Below are positions 28,729-37,228 of a DNA stretch of 64,000 bases, piece by piece. The position numbers and the translations under genes were made by a program. How positions within the stretch are numbered: the first letter of the stretch is position 1; every line of letters begins with the position of its first letter. Under the pieces are notes generated by a model. The model did not search any database, was not told where the DNA came from, and saw only the letters and a list, made by a program, of their open reading frames with translations. Source of the stretch: Thermosyntropha sp. (GTDB taxonomy: Bacteria > Bacillota > Syntrophomonadia > Syntrophomonadales > Syntrophomonadaceae); assembly GCF_017656155.1 (NCBI RefSeq), contig NZ_JACDOH010000009.1:1-64000 (forward strand), given 5' to 3'.

Positions 28729-29406
28729 CTATTCTTTATTAACAGTTTCTTTCCCTGATGTCTTCATCATGGCTCCAATATCCTTTAATGAAATATTTTT
28801 TCCGCCTGCCGTTCGGGCTATAAGCAGGAGCAGTAAACCTAAAAAGGAACTTATTTGCGAAGTTAAGGTAAGTATTTTATTATCTGCCATTTTTTCCGCT
28901 GCTCTTATTTCAATAACTAAAACCAGCTTATCCAAAATCACCAAAATATTAGCAGTATTTTCTGCCATATACTTTTGTATCTCTTTAACCTTTTCATATT
29001 TACCCTGTGCCGCCAATGCCATAACTTCCTTACCTAAAACTATATTAGCACTGCAAAGTTCCTTAAGTTCAGAAAAAAGCCTTTTCCCCTGCTCGCTTTT
29101 AGAAAGATTTTCTGCTTCTTCTAAAATGTTCTGCATCTGGTTTATACTGCGGTCAATTCGCTGCAGTCGGTATTTTTTGTCTACAGGGCTTTGTTCTGCT
29201 GTTAAATCCTGTGCATTGGCATTAAGATCGGAGACTGCCTTTTGCATTTGAATAATCATTTTCAGCGGAGTTATCCGATAAACATAAATATCCTCTATCG
29301 CCTTGTAGTTTTCGTTTATTACCCAGAGCAAAAAGGCAACAAGCAGCATAGCTGCCAGCATCCATATCCGCGGAAGTGCAGATTCAAAAAACCAGTTGCG
29401 CTCCAT
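28729..29406 (-). CDS. Orphan four-helix-bundle sensor-like membrane protein
   Basis: A 225-residue protein with a transmembrane segment near residues 11-30, an extracytoplasmic helical region of ~140 residues rich in heptads (QMQKAVSDLNAN, SINQMQNILEEAE), and a second membrane segment near residue 185 (SFLGLLLLLIA). This matches the 4HB_MCP ligand-binding module of chemoreceptors and histidine kinases, but the protein ends only about 30 residues after the second segment, with no HAMP, kinase or signalling domain. It may be a truncated receptor or a partner of another protein. No frameshift downstream restores an output domain. Confidence 0.65.
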   Translation of the reverse strand: MERNWFFESALPRIWMLAAMLLVAFLLWVINENYKAIEDIYVYRITPLKMIIQMQKAVSDLNANAQDLTAEQSPVDKKYRLQRIDRSINQMQNILEEAENLSKSEQGKRLFSELKELCSANIVLGKEVMALAAQGKYEKVKEIQKYMAENTANILVILDKLVLVIEIRAAEKMADNKILTLTSQISSFLGLLLLLIARTAGGKNISLKDIGAMMKTSGKETVNKE

Positions 29407-29628
29407 ATTTATCCCCCTGTTTGCAATATATGGTAAAACTTCCGCGAGAGTGTCAAAAAACCGCCTTCAGCTGCCCAAATCCATCCTTATACTTTCAGCA
29501 AAACTGTGGAAGAGTCAAAATAAAAACCCGGCTTAACCCGAGCAAAAAGTACTGATAAACAAGTTATTATTTTTATAACTTTATTTTATTTATTAAATGT
29601 TTGCTTGCTAAATAATAAATATTAATAT

Positions 29629-29651
29629 ATACTACCCTTAGGGGGTATAAT
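29629..29651 (+). promoter_or_regulatory. -10 box and CsoR/CstR-like operator before the HesB-like selenoprotein gene
   Basis: A perfect TATAAT (29646-29651) lies about 30 bases before the start codon. Overlapping its spacer is an interrupted palindrome TACCC-TTA-GGGGGTA (29633-29647), the type of G-tract-flanked operator recognised by CsoR/CstR-family repressors that sense copper or sulfane sulfur. The -35 region is poor. The operator call is a pattern match only. Confidence 0.5.
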
Positions 29652-29681
29652 CCTCACTAAACAAAGAAAGGTGGTAAAAAC

Positions 29682-30008
29682 ATGGTTATAAAAGCAGAAA
29701 ACTCAGCCATTGAGGACATCAAGACCCTTTTAAAACGGCAAAATATAGATACTGATACACTGCGTATTGATGCCCAGGTAGGCTGAGGCGGCATGTCGTT
29801 CATATTGGTCCTGGATGGATCAAAAGAAGGCGATGTTAGCGAGGTAATAGACGGCATTAAATTCGTAGTTGAACCTGAGCTGGTTGATCTCTTCGGCGGA
29901 TTCACCATAAAATCTTTCCGTTCCGGCGAAGTCATAAAACTCACAATTACACCTGACAAACAGGTAGAAAATGGCGGAGGCTGTTCTACCTGTCCCAGCT
30001 GCGGTTAA
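29682..30008 (+). CDS. HesB/IscA-like selenoprotein (Sec at codon 35, TGA 29784-29786)
   Basis: Reading the in-frame TGA as selenocysteine gives a 108-residue protein: N-part ending RIDAQVG, Sec35, then GGMSFILVLDGSKEGD and a C-terminal CSTCPSCG. This is the A-type iron-sulfur carrier fold; in IscA the equivalent first ligand is Cys35 within GCSGM, and a C-terminal cysteine pair supplies the others. HesB-like selenoproteins with Sec at this site are a known small family. Start ATG 29682 follows AAAGGTGG; the internal ATG 29793 has no good site. Full Sec machinery is in the window and a candidate SECIS hairpin follows the TGA. A terminator follows. Treating TGA as stop would lose the protein. 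Confidence 0.85.
29807..29821 (+). promoter_or_regulatory. Candidate bacterial SECIS hairpin in the HesB-like gene
   Basis: GGTCC-TGGAT-GGATC forms a five-bp stem with a five-base loop, twenty bases after the TGA, inside the coding region. Bacterial SECIS elements have a short stem with G-containing apical loop at this distance. No folding program was run. Confidence 0.6.
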
Positions 30009-30019
30009 CAAATTACTCA

Positions 30020-30062
30020 TTAGGGCTAAAGACTCTAGTTTCTTTAGCCCTAATCTTTTGGT
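30020..30062 (+). terminator. Terminator after the HesB-like gene
   Basis: A 13-bp stem TTAGGGCTAAAGA/TCTTTAGCCCTAA (30020-30032, 30041-30053) is followed by TCTTTTGGTTT, eleven bases after the stop codon. Confidence 0.88.
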
Positions 30063-30750
30063 TTATTATTTTCTTCTTATATTTATTACCTCAAACTTTC
30101 ACACAGCAGATAAAATTCTGCTGTGTCAGGCTGTCGAAAAAAGCTCTTTTTTAGTAAAATGAATTTCTAAAACCAGCTAAATTACTAGGTTCTATAGGGA
30201 TTCTTTACTACAAAATAGGAATTTGTCTACGGTCTGACCAGGGAGTATTTATCTCCCTGGTGATATTCCTTCATTCTTCTATTGCTTAATTTTCACCCGT
30301 CATTTTATGATTTTCCCTTATTAAGCTTAGACTGAATCATTATAGTCCAATCTGAAAAGCAGCCCTACTGTCCAGCTTAACATCCATCTTTTCACAATGC
30401 TTTAAGCCAACCTTCTTTTTTCAAAATTACAACCTATTGATAGTTCCCAAGCTTAAATGTATAATATTACCATAGACGGGGGAGAGGTATCATTTGGAAT
30501 AAAAAATGGAAAATCTATTTAAACAAATTTTTTCATTCAAACCGCAACATAATTTTTAGTAAAATTCATATCCTCTATTTTCAGAATTAGAAAAGATAGA
30601 TGTAATAACAAACCCTTCACTATCCATCCTTTGCCGTTTTTCCTGTTATTAATAGCTGAAAAACTGAATAAATATACATAATATCTACCTGCTCCCGGAG
30701 TAAAAAGCAGGAAACTTTATTGAATTATACTAGTTTATAAACAAACAAGG
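30063..30750. other. Non-coding gap with two hairpins
   Basis: No gene of convincing length or ribosome binding site. Two perfect hairpins are seen: ACACAGCAGA/TCTGCTGTGT at 30101-30126 and ACCAGGGAG/CTCCCTGGT at 30237-30261; neither has a long T-run. The remaining sequence is AT-rich. The right part should contain the promoter of the glycosyltransferase-like gene. Confidence 0.5.
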
Positions 30751-30760
30751 AGGAGAGGGT

Positions 30761-32059
30761 ATGATGTCTAAGCACAGGGATATCAAAGTCGGAATAGGTT
30801 TCGCTACAGGTCGCAAGACCTTCCAAAATGTTCTAAAAACCTATATATACAACTGGAAAGAATCCGGGTTAGCTGAAAAAGAGGGGGTCCATTTAAACGT
30901 TTTAGTCGCTTACGATTTAAAATATACAAATACCAAACCAAGCGATTACACAGAAATAAAACAGGAGCTACTCGAGCTGATCGACAAAGTTTATTTCATA
31001 GATGAAAATAAAATGAAACTTGAACTTGCCCACTTGGTAAAAGAAAATGTGATTAAAGAAAACGAATCTCGTTTCTTTGGAACCGGATATGCATTTCAAC
31101 GCAACGCAATCCTCTATACTGCAATTAAAAACAATATTGACTATCTCATTTTTCTAGATGATGACGAATATCCTATGGCAGTGACAAAAACAGGGCCTAT
31201 CGCTATATGGAGCGGTCAGCACGTTCTAAAAACTCATCTAAAGCATATCAGACAGACTGATATTACCCACGGATACCACTGTGGATATATCTCTCCTATT
31301 CCCTACATCGAATTCAATAATATCTTAACAGAAGACGATTTTCGGAGATTTATAGAAGCCATAAGCAACGACATCATAAACTGGGATTCAATACGAACTG
31401 TAATGAACAACGGCGGTGTTACATATGCCGATACAACGGTGCTAACCACCAATATTGTAAAAGAGGTAGAAGAAGTAAACCATTGTAAATTTATTTCCGG
31501 GGGAAACCTTTGCATTAACTTAACCGACCCCAAAAAAGTCAAACCCTTTTATAATCCGCCAGGTGCCCGCGGCGAAGACACCTTTTTGAGCACCTGCCTC
31601 AGCAAACATAAGGTTTTACGGGTGCCATGTTATACATTTCATGATGGCTTTTCCACTTATAATCATTTACTCGATGGTGTTCTGCCTATCAATCTTAAAT
31701 ACATTAAAGCCGATTCCAAAAGAATTATAAACCGTTTCTACCGTGCCTGTGTCGGATGGATAAGATACAAACCACTTCTCTTGTATATCACTCAGCAGAA
31801 TGTATATAATGAAAAAATTAAGCGAATTAGGAAGCAATTAGAAATAACGTTGCCCAAAATTTGTGCTTATTTCGGAACAGAAGACTTCATGAACATAATT
31901 AAAGAATTAGACCTTTACCACCAAAATGTCCAAAAACATTACAACGAATTTCTCGAAACACAGCGTGTTTGGAAGAAAATATGTAATTATCTAAGCACTA
32001 ACAGGCAAATTTCAGTTAACCAGCATAATCATAATAAAAAGCAGCTAATTCAAATATAA
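30761..32059 (+). CDS. Glycosyltransferase-like protein (GT-A type), orphan
   Basis: A 432-residue soluble protein. The N-terminal half looks like a GT-A fold: IGFATGRKTFQNVLKTYIYNW resembles the opening strand and helix, and FLDDDEYPMAV (DDDE at residues 133-136) resembles the metal-binding DxD site. A later segment GARGEDTFLSTCL resembles the catalytic ED motif of family-2 enzymes. The C-terminal ~130 residues are helical and charged. Start ATG 30761 or 30764 follows GGAGGAGAGGG. No neighbours suggest a pathway, and acceptor and donor are unknown. It follows a long non-coding gap and sits near mobile DNA, so it may be acquired. Confidence 0.6.
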   Translation: MMSKHRDIKVGIGFATGRKTFQNVLKTYIYNWKESGLAEKEGVHLNVLVAYDLKYTNTKPSDYTEIKQELLELIDKVYFIDENKMKLELAHLVKENVIKENESRFFGTGYAFQRNAILYTAIKNNIDYLIFLDDDEYPMAVTKTGPIAIWSGQHVLKTHLKHIRQTDITHGYHCGYISPIPYIEFNNILTEDDFRRFIEAISNDIINWDSIRTVMNNGGVTYADTTVLTTNIVKEVEEVNHCKFISGGNLCINLTDPKKVKPFYNPPGARGEDTFLSTCLSKHKVLRVPCYTFHDGFSTYNHLLDGVLPINLKYIKADSKRIINRFYRACVGWIRYKPLLLYITQQNVYNEKIKRIRKQLEITLPKICAYFGTEDFMNIIKELDLYHQNVQKHYNEFLETQRVWKKICNYLSTNRQISVNQHNHNKKQLIQI

Positions 32060-32240
32060 TTAATTCTTAAATACTGAACACTTTCAAAGATTATCCGGAA
32101 TTTTCTTTAAAAATAAACTACAACCACTTTATAAAAAAACGGCAAATCAGGGACAAAGCTTGCCGAAAAAATTGCCATACCTTTCTCAGAATTTAACCTT
32201 TCAGGTTTTGGCAAATATACAGATAAATAAAAAAAAGGCT

Positions 32241-32720
32241 TTACTTATGATACGGCTCACCTTTTATAATCTTAAAACTCCGGTACAACTGCTCAGCTAA
32301 AATAAGAACAGCCATTTGATGGGGAAAAGTGAGGCGGGAAAAAGATAAAACATAATCCCCGCGCTTTTTTACCTTTTGCGCTAAGCCATTAGAGCCGCCG
32401 ATTATAAAACTTACACGCCCCTTGCCCGAAAATGAAACTTCTTTAATAAACTGTGCCAGTTCTTCCGAACTCATCTGTTTCCCTGTCACATCTAAAACTA
32501 TTACATAATCGTCTTCACCTAAAAGGTTTAATATCTTTTCTCCCTCTTTTTCTAAGACCTTTTCTATCTCGCTTTCCTTAGCCTTCGGGCTTATTTTCTC
32601 CTCTAAACCTTCAACTATATCCAAACTGCAATAAGGTGTAAGCCTTTTTGCATACTCTTTTACCCCTTCAGCATAAAAAGGTTCTTTTATTTTTCCTACG
32701 GATATTATGCGGTATTTCAA
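32241..32720 (-). CDS. rlmH: 23S rRNA (pseudouridine1915-N3)-methyltransferase
   Basis: A 159-residue SPOUT methyltransferase. It begins MKYRIISVGKIKEPF, typical of RlmH, and carries the knot motif FIIGGSNGLAQKV, followed by the ending FPHQMAVLILAEQLYRSFKI. It methylates pseudouridine 1915 in helix 69 of 23S rRNA. Length is normal for the family. It lies leftward of a GGGGACGG repeat and the HtrA-type protease gene. Confidence 0.96.
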   Translation of the reverse strand: MKYRIISVGKIKEPFYAEGVKEYAKRLTPYCSLDIVEGLEEKISPKAKESEIEKVLEKEGEKILNLLGEDDYVIVLDVTGKQMSSEELAQFIKEVSFSGKGRVSFIIGGSNGLAQKVKKRGDYVLSFSRLTFPHQMAVLILAEQLYRSFKIIKGEPYHK

Positions 32721-32749
32721 AAAACCATCCCCAATTCATTTTTTAACTT

Positions 32750-32814
32750 GGGGACGGTTCTCGATTTTAAATCCATTTCGATTCGAAATACTTTTAAATT
32801 TTAGAACCGTCCCC
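32750..32814. repeat. 65-bp inverted-repeat element (copy 1)
   Basis: The element begins GGGGACGGTTC and ends GAACCGTCCCC (11-bp perfect arms). Its interior, with TTTCGATTCGAAATACTTTTAAA, aligns over the full 65 bp with the reverse complement of the copy at 59781-59845. Next to it lies a partial inner-motif copy near 32825-32843 (TTTCGGTTCGAAATAG). It lies between rlmH and htrA and could also act as a transcription terminator. Confidence 0.85.
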
Positions 32815-32844
32815 AAATTGAAAACTGTTTCGGTTCGAAATAGT

Positions 32845-33924
32845 TTATTCGGATAAGGTAACTGTAACTGTATGAAGCTGTATTTTAGCGTTTTTATCAG
32901 CAGGTATTCTTATAAATTCAACTTCCACTGTATCACCCGGATTTTTGCGAGATATTCTTTCCTGCAAATCCAATCCGCTTTCAATTTTTTCTCCGTCCAC
33001 TTTGGTTATTATATCATATTTCTTTATGCCTGCTTTAAAGGCTGGTCCCCCCGGTACAGGATCAACTGCAACCCCGCATTCGGTAGGAAGCCGGAAAAAT
33101 TCAGCAGCATCGCTAGAAACATCTGCCAAGATCCTTATACCAATAACTGCTCTTCTAACTTCCCCATATTTTTTCAGTTCTTCAGCCACCCTTTTAACCT
33201 GATTGGAAGGAATGGAAAAGCCCATACCTTCAAATCCTTCAGCAGCTATTTTTACAGTATTTATCCCTATAAGCTGTCCTTTTAAATTTACCAGCGCTCC
33301 TCCGCTGTTTCCTGGATTTATGGCCGCATCAGTTTGAATCAGGCGGAAGGGAAAGCCTTCCTCTGTAGTTAAAAGGCGGTTAAGACCGCTCACCACCCCT
33401 GCTGTAACTGAACGGGCAAAGCGAAGGCCTAATGGGTTGCCTATTGCTATCACCTGTTCTCCTACTTTAATTTTTTCTGAATCCCCAAAAATTATAGGAG
33501 TTACATGATTATCCACTTTTACTTTAATAAGGGCTAAGTCGGTGCGCGGATCAGTTCCAATTACTTTAGCCTCTTCTTCATTTCCATCAGCCAAGGTTAC
33601 AATTATTTTTTCCGCACCTCTTATGACATGGTGGTTGGTCACAATATAACCTTCATGGTCTAAAATAACACCTGATCCGGTACTCTCCACAGTGCGGTGA
33701 TTAAAAACATTGCTCTCCTGTTTAAAGCTGGTGATTCCTACAATAGAAGGGCTTACCAACTCTGCCACATCACTTATCTTCCCGTCTGTAAAAGGTGCCT
33801 CTTCTCCTGCTATAGGTTTGCTAAAAGGCTGTAAATAATGATTTATAGCAGCAAAGGTTCCCAATCCTAAAAAAAAGCAGATGACAAATAAAAAAGCCCC
33901 TTTAACAGTTTCTTTTTTCACCAT
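32845..33924 (-). CDS. HtrA/DegP-like serine protease with PDZ domain
   Basis: A 359-residue membrane-anchored trypsin-like protease. One N-terminal transmembrane helix (FLFVICFFLGLGTFAAI) precedes the protease domain with triad His (VTNHHVI), Asp (RTDLALIKV) and Ser (NPGNSGGALV), then a C-terminal PDZ domain (AGIKKYDIITKVDGEKIESG). It should degrade or refold misfolded proteins outside the membrane. The start is ATG 33924 behind GAGGAGG; the upstream GTG is part of that site. In Firmicutes HtrA genes often lie near rlmH, as here. Confidence 0.93.
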   Translation of the reverse strand: MVKKETVKGAFLFVICFFLGLGTFAAINHYLQPFSKPIAGEEAPFTDGKISDVAELVSPSIVGITSFKQESNVFNHRTVESTGSGVILDHEGYIVTNHHVIRGAEKIIVTLADGNEEEAKVIGTDPRTDLALIKVKVDNHVTPIIFGDSEKIKVGEQVIAIGNPLGLRFARSVTAGVVSGLNRLLTTEEGFPFRLIQTDAAINPGNSGGALVNLKGQLIGINTVKIAAEGFEGMGFSIPSNQVKRVAEELKKYGEVRRAVIGIRILADVSSDAAEFFRLPTECGVAVDPVPGGPAFKAGIKKYDIITKVDGEKIESGLDLQERISRKNPGDTVEVEFIRIPADKNAKIQLHTVTVTLSE

Positions 33925-34002
33925 ATTCCTCCTCACATCAAAGGCTTAAAGCTATTCTTATTTTTTGCGAGGAAGGAAATTATATTCTTTAATATAAAAA
34001 TA

Positions 34003-34045
34003 AAGACAGTCCCCTTAATTGAATATATCAATTAAAGGTCTGTCC
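34003..34045 (-). terminator. Terminator after murA
   Basis: On the minus strand GGGACAGACCTTTAATTGAT..TCAATTAAGGGGACTGTC forms a long imperfect stem followed by TTTATTTTTATATT. It lies eleven bases after the murA stop. Confidence 0.75.
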
Positions 34046-34056
34046 CTTTTTTAGGA

Positions 34057-35310
34057 TCAATAAACTTTTATTTTAGCTCCTAATGAATTAAACTTCTGTT
34101 CTATATTCTCATAGCCGCGGAATATATGAATTGCATCTTCAATCGTAGTTTGTCCTTCAGCAGCTAATCCGGCCAATATCAAAGCAGCTCCTGCACGTAA
34201 ATCCGTAGCTTTTACCGTAGCTCCATACAGCTTTTTAACTCCTTCCACCACCGCTGTATGTCCTTCTACTTTTATACTTGCTCCCATCCTCTTAAGCTCA
34301 TCTACTACCTGGAAACGATTTTCAAATACATTTTCCACTATTACGCTGGAGCCCTCTGCCAGACAAAGCAAAGCCATCATCTGCGACTGCATGTCAGTCG
34401 GAAAACCAGGATAGGGCAGAGTTTTTATATCAACAGGGCGAATTTTTTCTCTTGACTTTACCAATATCCCAGATTCAGTTTCCTTAACTATCGCCCCTGT
34501 TTCCTGCAGTTTGGCAATTATAGGATAAATATGGGTGGGTATAACATTTTCCACCATGATTTCCCCGCCAGAAATAGCTGCTGCAACCATAAAAGTACCA
34601 GCTTCAATTCGATCGGGAATAATTGCATAGCGAACTGGCTTTAATTCTTCTACCCCTTCTATCTTTATTACATCAGTCCCTGCTCCGCGTATTTTAGCCC
34701 CCATAGAACTTAGAAAATTGGCTAAATCAACGATTTCCGGCTCTTTAGCTGCATTTTCTATTATCGTAGTCCCGGGAGTTTTAACTGCTATCATCATGAT
34801 GTTCTCGGTTGCGCCTACACTGGGGAAATCAAGATAAACATTATTTCCCTTTGGATCTTTAACCCGGGCATAAATATATCCGTGCTCAATTTGAACCTCC
34901 GCCCCTAAAGCCTGTACCCCCTTTAAATGCAAATCCATCGGGCGTGAACCAATATCACATCCCCCTGGTAATGAAATAACTGCTTCTTTTTCTCTTCCTA
35001 AAAGACTCCCTAAAAATAAATTAGATGCCCTCAGTTTTCTAGTCAGTTCATAAGAAGTCTTAGTTTTAATCTTTCCGGATGGGGAATATATAGACAGGCT
35101 GTTTTCATTCCACTTCGCTTCTACCCCGATTTCATTCAATATCTGGATCATTACTTCTACATCCCGTATACGTGGCATGTTATCTAAAATAGTTTCCCCT
35201 TCAGCTAATATACTGGCTACCATCAGAACTAAACCAGCATTCTTAGCTCCACTAACCCGGACACTTCCTCGTAATGGTGTTCCTCCTTCTACAATCAATA
35301 CATTTTCCAA
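34057..35310 (-). CDS. murA: UDP-N-acetylglucosamine 1-carboxyvinyltransferase
   Basis: A 417-residue MurA, first committed enzyme of peptidoglycan precursor synthesis, adding enolpyruvate from PEP to UDP-GlcNAc. The KN of SGAKNAGL (PEP/UDP-GlcNAc contact) and the catalytic Cys of PGGCDIGSRPMDLH, which fosfomycin alkylates, are present. No truncation. It lies 17 bases downstream of the metallopeptidase gene, in the same direction. Confidence 0.95.
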   Translation of the reverse strand: MENVLIVEGGTPLRGSVRVSGAKNAGLVLMVASILAEGETILDNMPRIRDVEVMIQILNEIGVEAKWNENSLSIYSPSGKIKTKTSYELTRKLRASNLFLGSLLGREKEAVISLPGGCDIGSRPMDLHLKGVQALGAEVQIEHGYIYARVKDPKGNNVYLDFPSVGATENIMMIAVKTPGTTIIENAAKEPEIVDLANFLSSMGAKIRGAGTDVIKIEGVEELKPVRYAIIPDRIEAGTFMVAAAISGGEIMVENVIPTHIYPIIAKLQETGAIVKETESGILVKSREKIRPVDIKTLPYPGFPTDMQSQMMALLCLAEGSSVIVENVFENRFQVVDELKRMGASIKVEGHTAVVEGVKKLYGATVKATDLRAGAALILAGLAAEGQTTIEDAIHIFRGYENIEQKFNSLGAKIKVY

Positions 35311-35327
35311 ATTTTACACCTCTCGCC

Positions 35328-36173
35328 CTAGTTTTTTAGCAATTCTTGATAAATCTTCTGCTCAAATTCCTGATATTTTACACCCAGGGATTCTTCAATC
35401 GCCCGGTTTAAATTATATCCCTTGCCAAGTTTCTGCAAAATGCGAAATATTCCTTCTTCTCCGTAATTATAAGCTATATAGTCCACTATCTTTAAAGACT
35501 GGTAATAGGCAATATCCTGCTTTAAACCATCAAAATCGCGGCTTAATTCTGACAATTTATAATATCTTGCCTTATCCCCTTTTTTAAAAGGTGAAGAAAA
35601 CTCAAATCCTGTTATCTTTTTCTCCACATATTGCGCAATCCCTTCTGTAAACCAGCGGTTATAATTTCCATTGGTAATTTCATCTACCATTAAATGGGCA
35701 AATTCATGCACCATAGGACCTTCTTTTTTAAATCTTTCTTCCATTTCCTCATGTCCAAGCCATACTTCAGGGGATAGCACCCTTATCGAGCCTGCCCAGT
35801 AAACCCCCATGGCTTTTTCATCTTTATCCCAGCCAAAGCTTTCTGCCAAACTAACTGCATCTGGATAAACTATTATTGTCGCCTTATAAGAGGGTTCTCT
35901 CCCAAACCATGCACAAACCTTATCATAGGCCTCTTCTGCTGATTCAACTATTAGATTTATTGAACCTTCACTTTTTTCAGCATATTTTATTGTATAATGT
36001 TCTGTTTGAATCTCTTTAAAATCATGGGTCTTTAAAGCTATTTCCTGATTTACTGCAACCCTTAAAATAAACTGATTATTTCTAACTCCCCAGATCAGAA
36101 TTGCTGTCAACAACAAAAAAACAATGATCAGGGAATATTTCCCGCCTGCAAAAGGTTTTAAAAAACTAATCAT
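35328..36173 (-). CDS. Membrane-anchored MA-family zinc metallopeptidase
   Basis: A 281-residue protein with an N-terminal transmembrane segment (residues ~13-30) and a gluzincin-type catalytic domain: HEFAH at residues 156-160 and a downstream Glu in WFTEGIAQYVE. This is the peptidase_MA-like layout. The catalytic part should face outside. Substrate unknown. It precedes murA by 17 bases, suggesting co-transcription. Start ATG 36173 is preceded by a GGAGGGGAGAG region. Confidence 0.85.
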   Translation of the reverse strand: MISFLKPFAGGKYSLIIVFLLLTAILIWGVRNNQFILRVAVNQEIALKTHDFKEIQTEHYTIKYAEKSEGSINLIVESAEEAYDKVCAWFGREPSYKATIIVYPDAVSLAESFGWDKDEKAMGVYWAGSIRVLSPEVWLGHEEMEERFKKEGPMVHEFAHLMVDEITNGNYNRWFTEGIAQYVEKKITGFEFSSPFKKGDKARYYKLSELSRDFDGLKQDIAYYQSLKIVDYIAYNYGEEGIFRILQKLGKGYNLNRAIEESLGVKYQEFEQKIYQELLKN

Positions 36174-36244
36174 CTCTCTCCCCTCCCTCCTAAGAAATAA
36201 TTATACTATCAAACAAAAAAGGAGGGGAAAAGCAAATAGTGGTT

Positions 36245-37156
36245 CTATTCCTTCAAATATTCAGTAACGGATATTCCTGCCATAGCTCCATCCCCCACGG
36301 CATTCGCCACCTGTCTCCACTTTTTGCTTCGGATGTCGCCGGCGGCAAAAATACCTGGTATAGATGTATGCATATTTTCATCAGTTATTACATAGCCATC
36401 TTCATCGGTTTCCACTAAACCTTTAACAAAATCTGAGGCGGCAGTAAGCCCAATACTTATAAAAAGCCCTTCAACCGGAAGTATTTCCTCTTCACCGGTC
36501 AAAACATCTTTTATAGTTACGCTGGTAAGCAAGCTATCTCCATTTACGGCTGTTACCTCTTTATTTACTTTAATTTCAATCTTATCATTATCATAAGCCT
36601 TCTTAAGGTCTTTCTGGTTAGCCGTAAACTCTTCCATCCAGTTTATTATATATACCTTAGAAGCAATATCAGCCATATAAAGGGCCTCTTTTACCGCTGA
36701 ATCTCCGCCCCCTACTATGGCAACCGGGGACTTGCCAAAGAAAGCTCCATCACAAGTAGCACAATATGACACACCTCGACCTAAAAATTCCTCTTCACCC
36801 TTTACATTAAGCTTTCTTCTTTTTGCTCCCATAGCAAGTATAACTGCTCTACAAACATACTCCCCAGTCTCGGCAACAATCTTTTTTAAGCTTCCTAAAT
36901 CTTCTATTCGCACTACCTCTTCCATCTTTATCTCAGCGCCAAAATTTTCAGCCTGCCTGCGGAACCTGCCCATAAGGTCAGGTCCCTCAATCCCTTCCGG
37001 GAATCCGGGATAATTATCAATTCTATCGGTCAAGGCTGCATTTCCTCCCAAAACTTCTCCGACTAAGACTAAAGTTTTAAGATTTGCACGGCAGGTATAA
37101 ATCGCAGCTGTAAGTCCGGCCGGCCCTCCCCCTATAATTACAACATCATAATCCAT
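36245..37156 (-). CDS. trxB: Thioredoxin reductase (NADPH), low-molecular-weight type
   Basis: A 303-residue flavoprotein with the FAD motif GGGPAGLTAAIY, the redox-active pair CATC in SYCATCDGAFF, the NADPH motif GGGDSAVKEALY and the C-terminal FAD motif GIFAAGDI. It reduces thioredoxin. The start is ATG 37156, five bases after GGGGAGGAG; the upstream in-frame ATG is inside that site. A terminator separates it from the M23 peptidase gene upstream. Confidence 0.95.
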   Translation of the reverse strand: MDYDVVIIGGGPAGLTAAIYTCRANLKTLVLVGEVLGGNAALTDRIDNYPGFPEGIEGPDLMGRFRRQAENFGAEIKMEEVVRIEDLGSLKKIVAETGEYVCRAVILAMGAKRRKLNVKGEEEFLGRGVSYCATCDGAFFGKSPVAIVGGGDSAVKEALYMADIASKVYIINWMEEFTANQKDLKKAYDNDKIEIKVNKEVTAVNGDSLLTSVTIKDVLTGEEEILPVEGLFISIGLTAASDFVKGLVETDEDGYVITDENMHTSIPGIFAAGDIRSKKWRQVANAVGDGAMAGISVTEYLKE

Positions 37157-37184
37157 AAAAACTCCTCCCCACATTTTTAGTTAT

Positions 37185-37218
37185 AATACAATAAAAGCCC
37201 CGGTCAAAAACCAGGGCT
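37185..37218 (-). terminator. Terminator between the M23 peptidase gene and trxB
   Basis: Minus-strand AGCCCTGG..CCGGGGCT (37218-37211, 37203-37196) is followed by TTTTATTG. It sits eleven bases after the peptidase stop and before trxB. Confidence 0.85.
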
Positions 37219-37228
37219 TCTACGATCC

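Noticed and set aside
29793-30008. A 71-residue HesB-like protein starting at the internal ATG after TGA
   Set aside because: It lacks a ribosome binding site and the conserved N-terminal strand; the upstream frame is clearly coding and TGA fits the Sec position.
30506-30559. Short ORF beginning MENLFKQIFSFK in the 30.06-30.75 kb gap
   Set aside because: Only 17 codons, AT-rich composition and no proper Shine-Dalgarno spacing.
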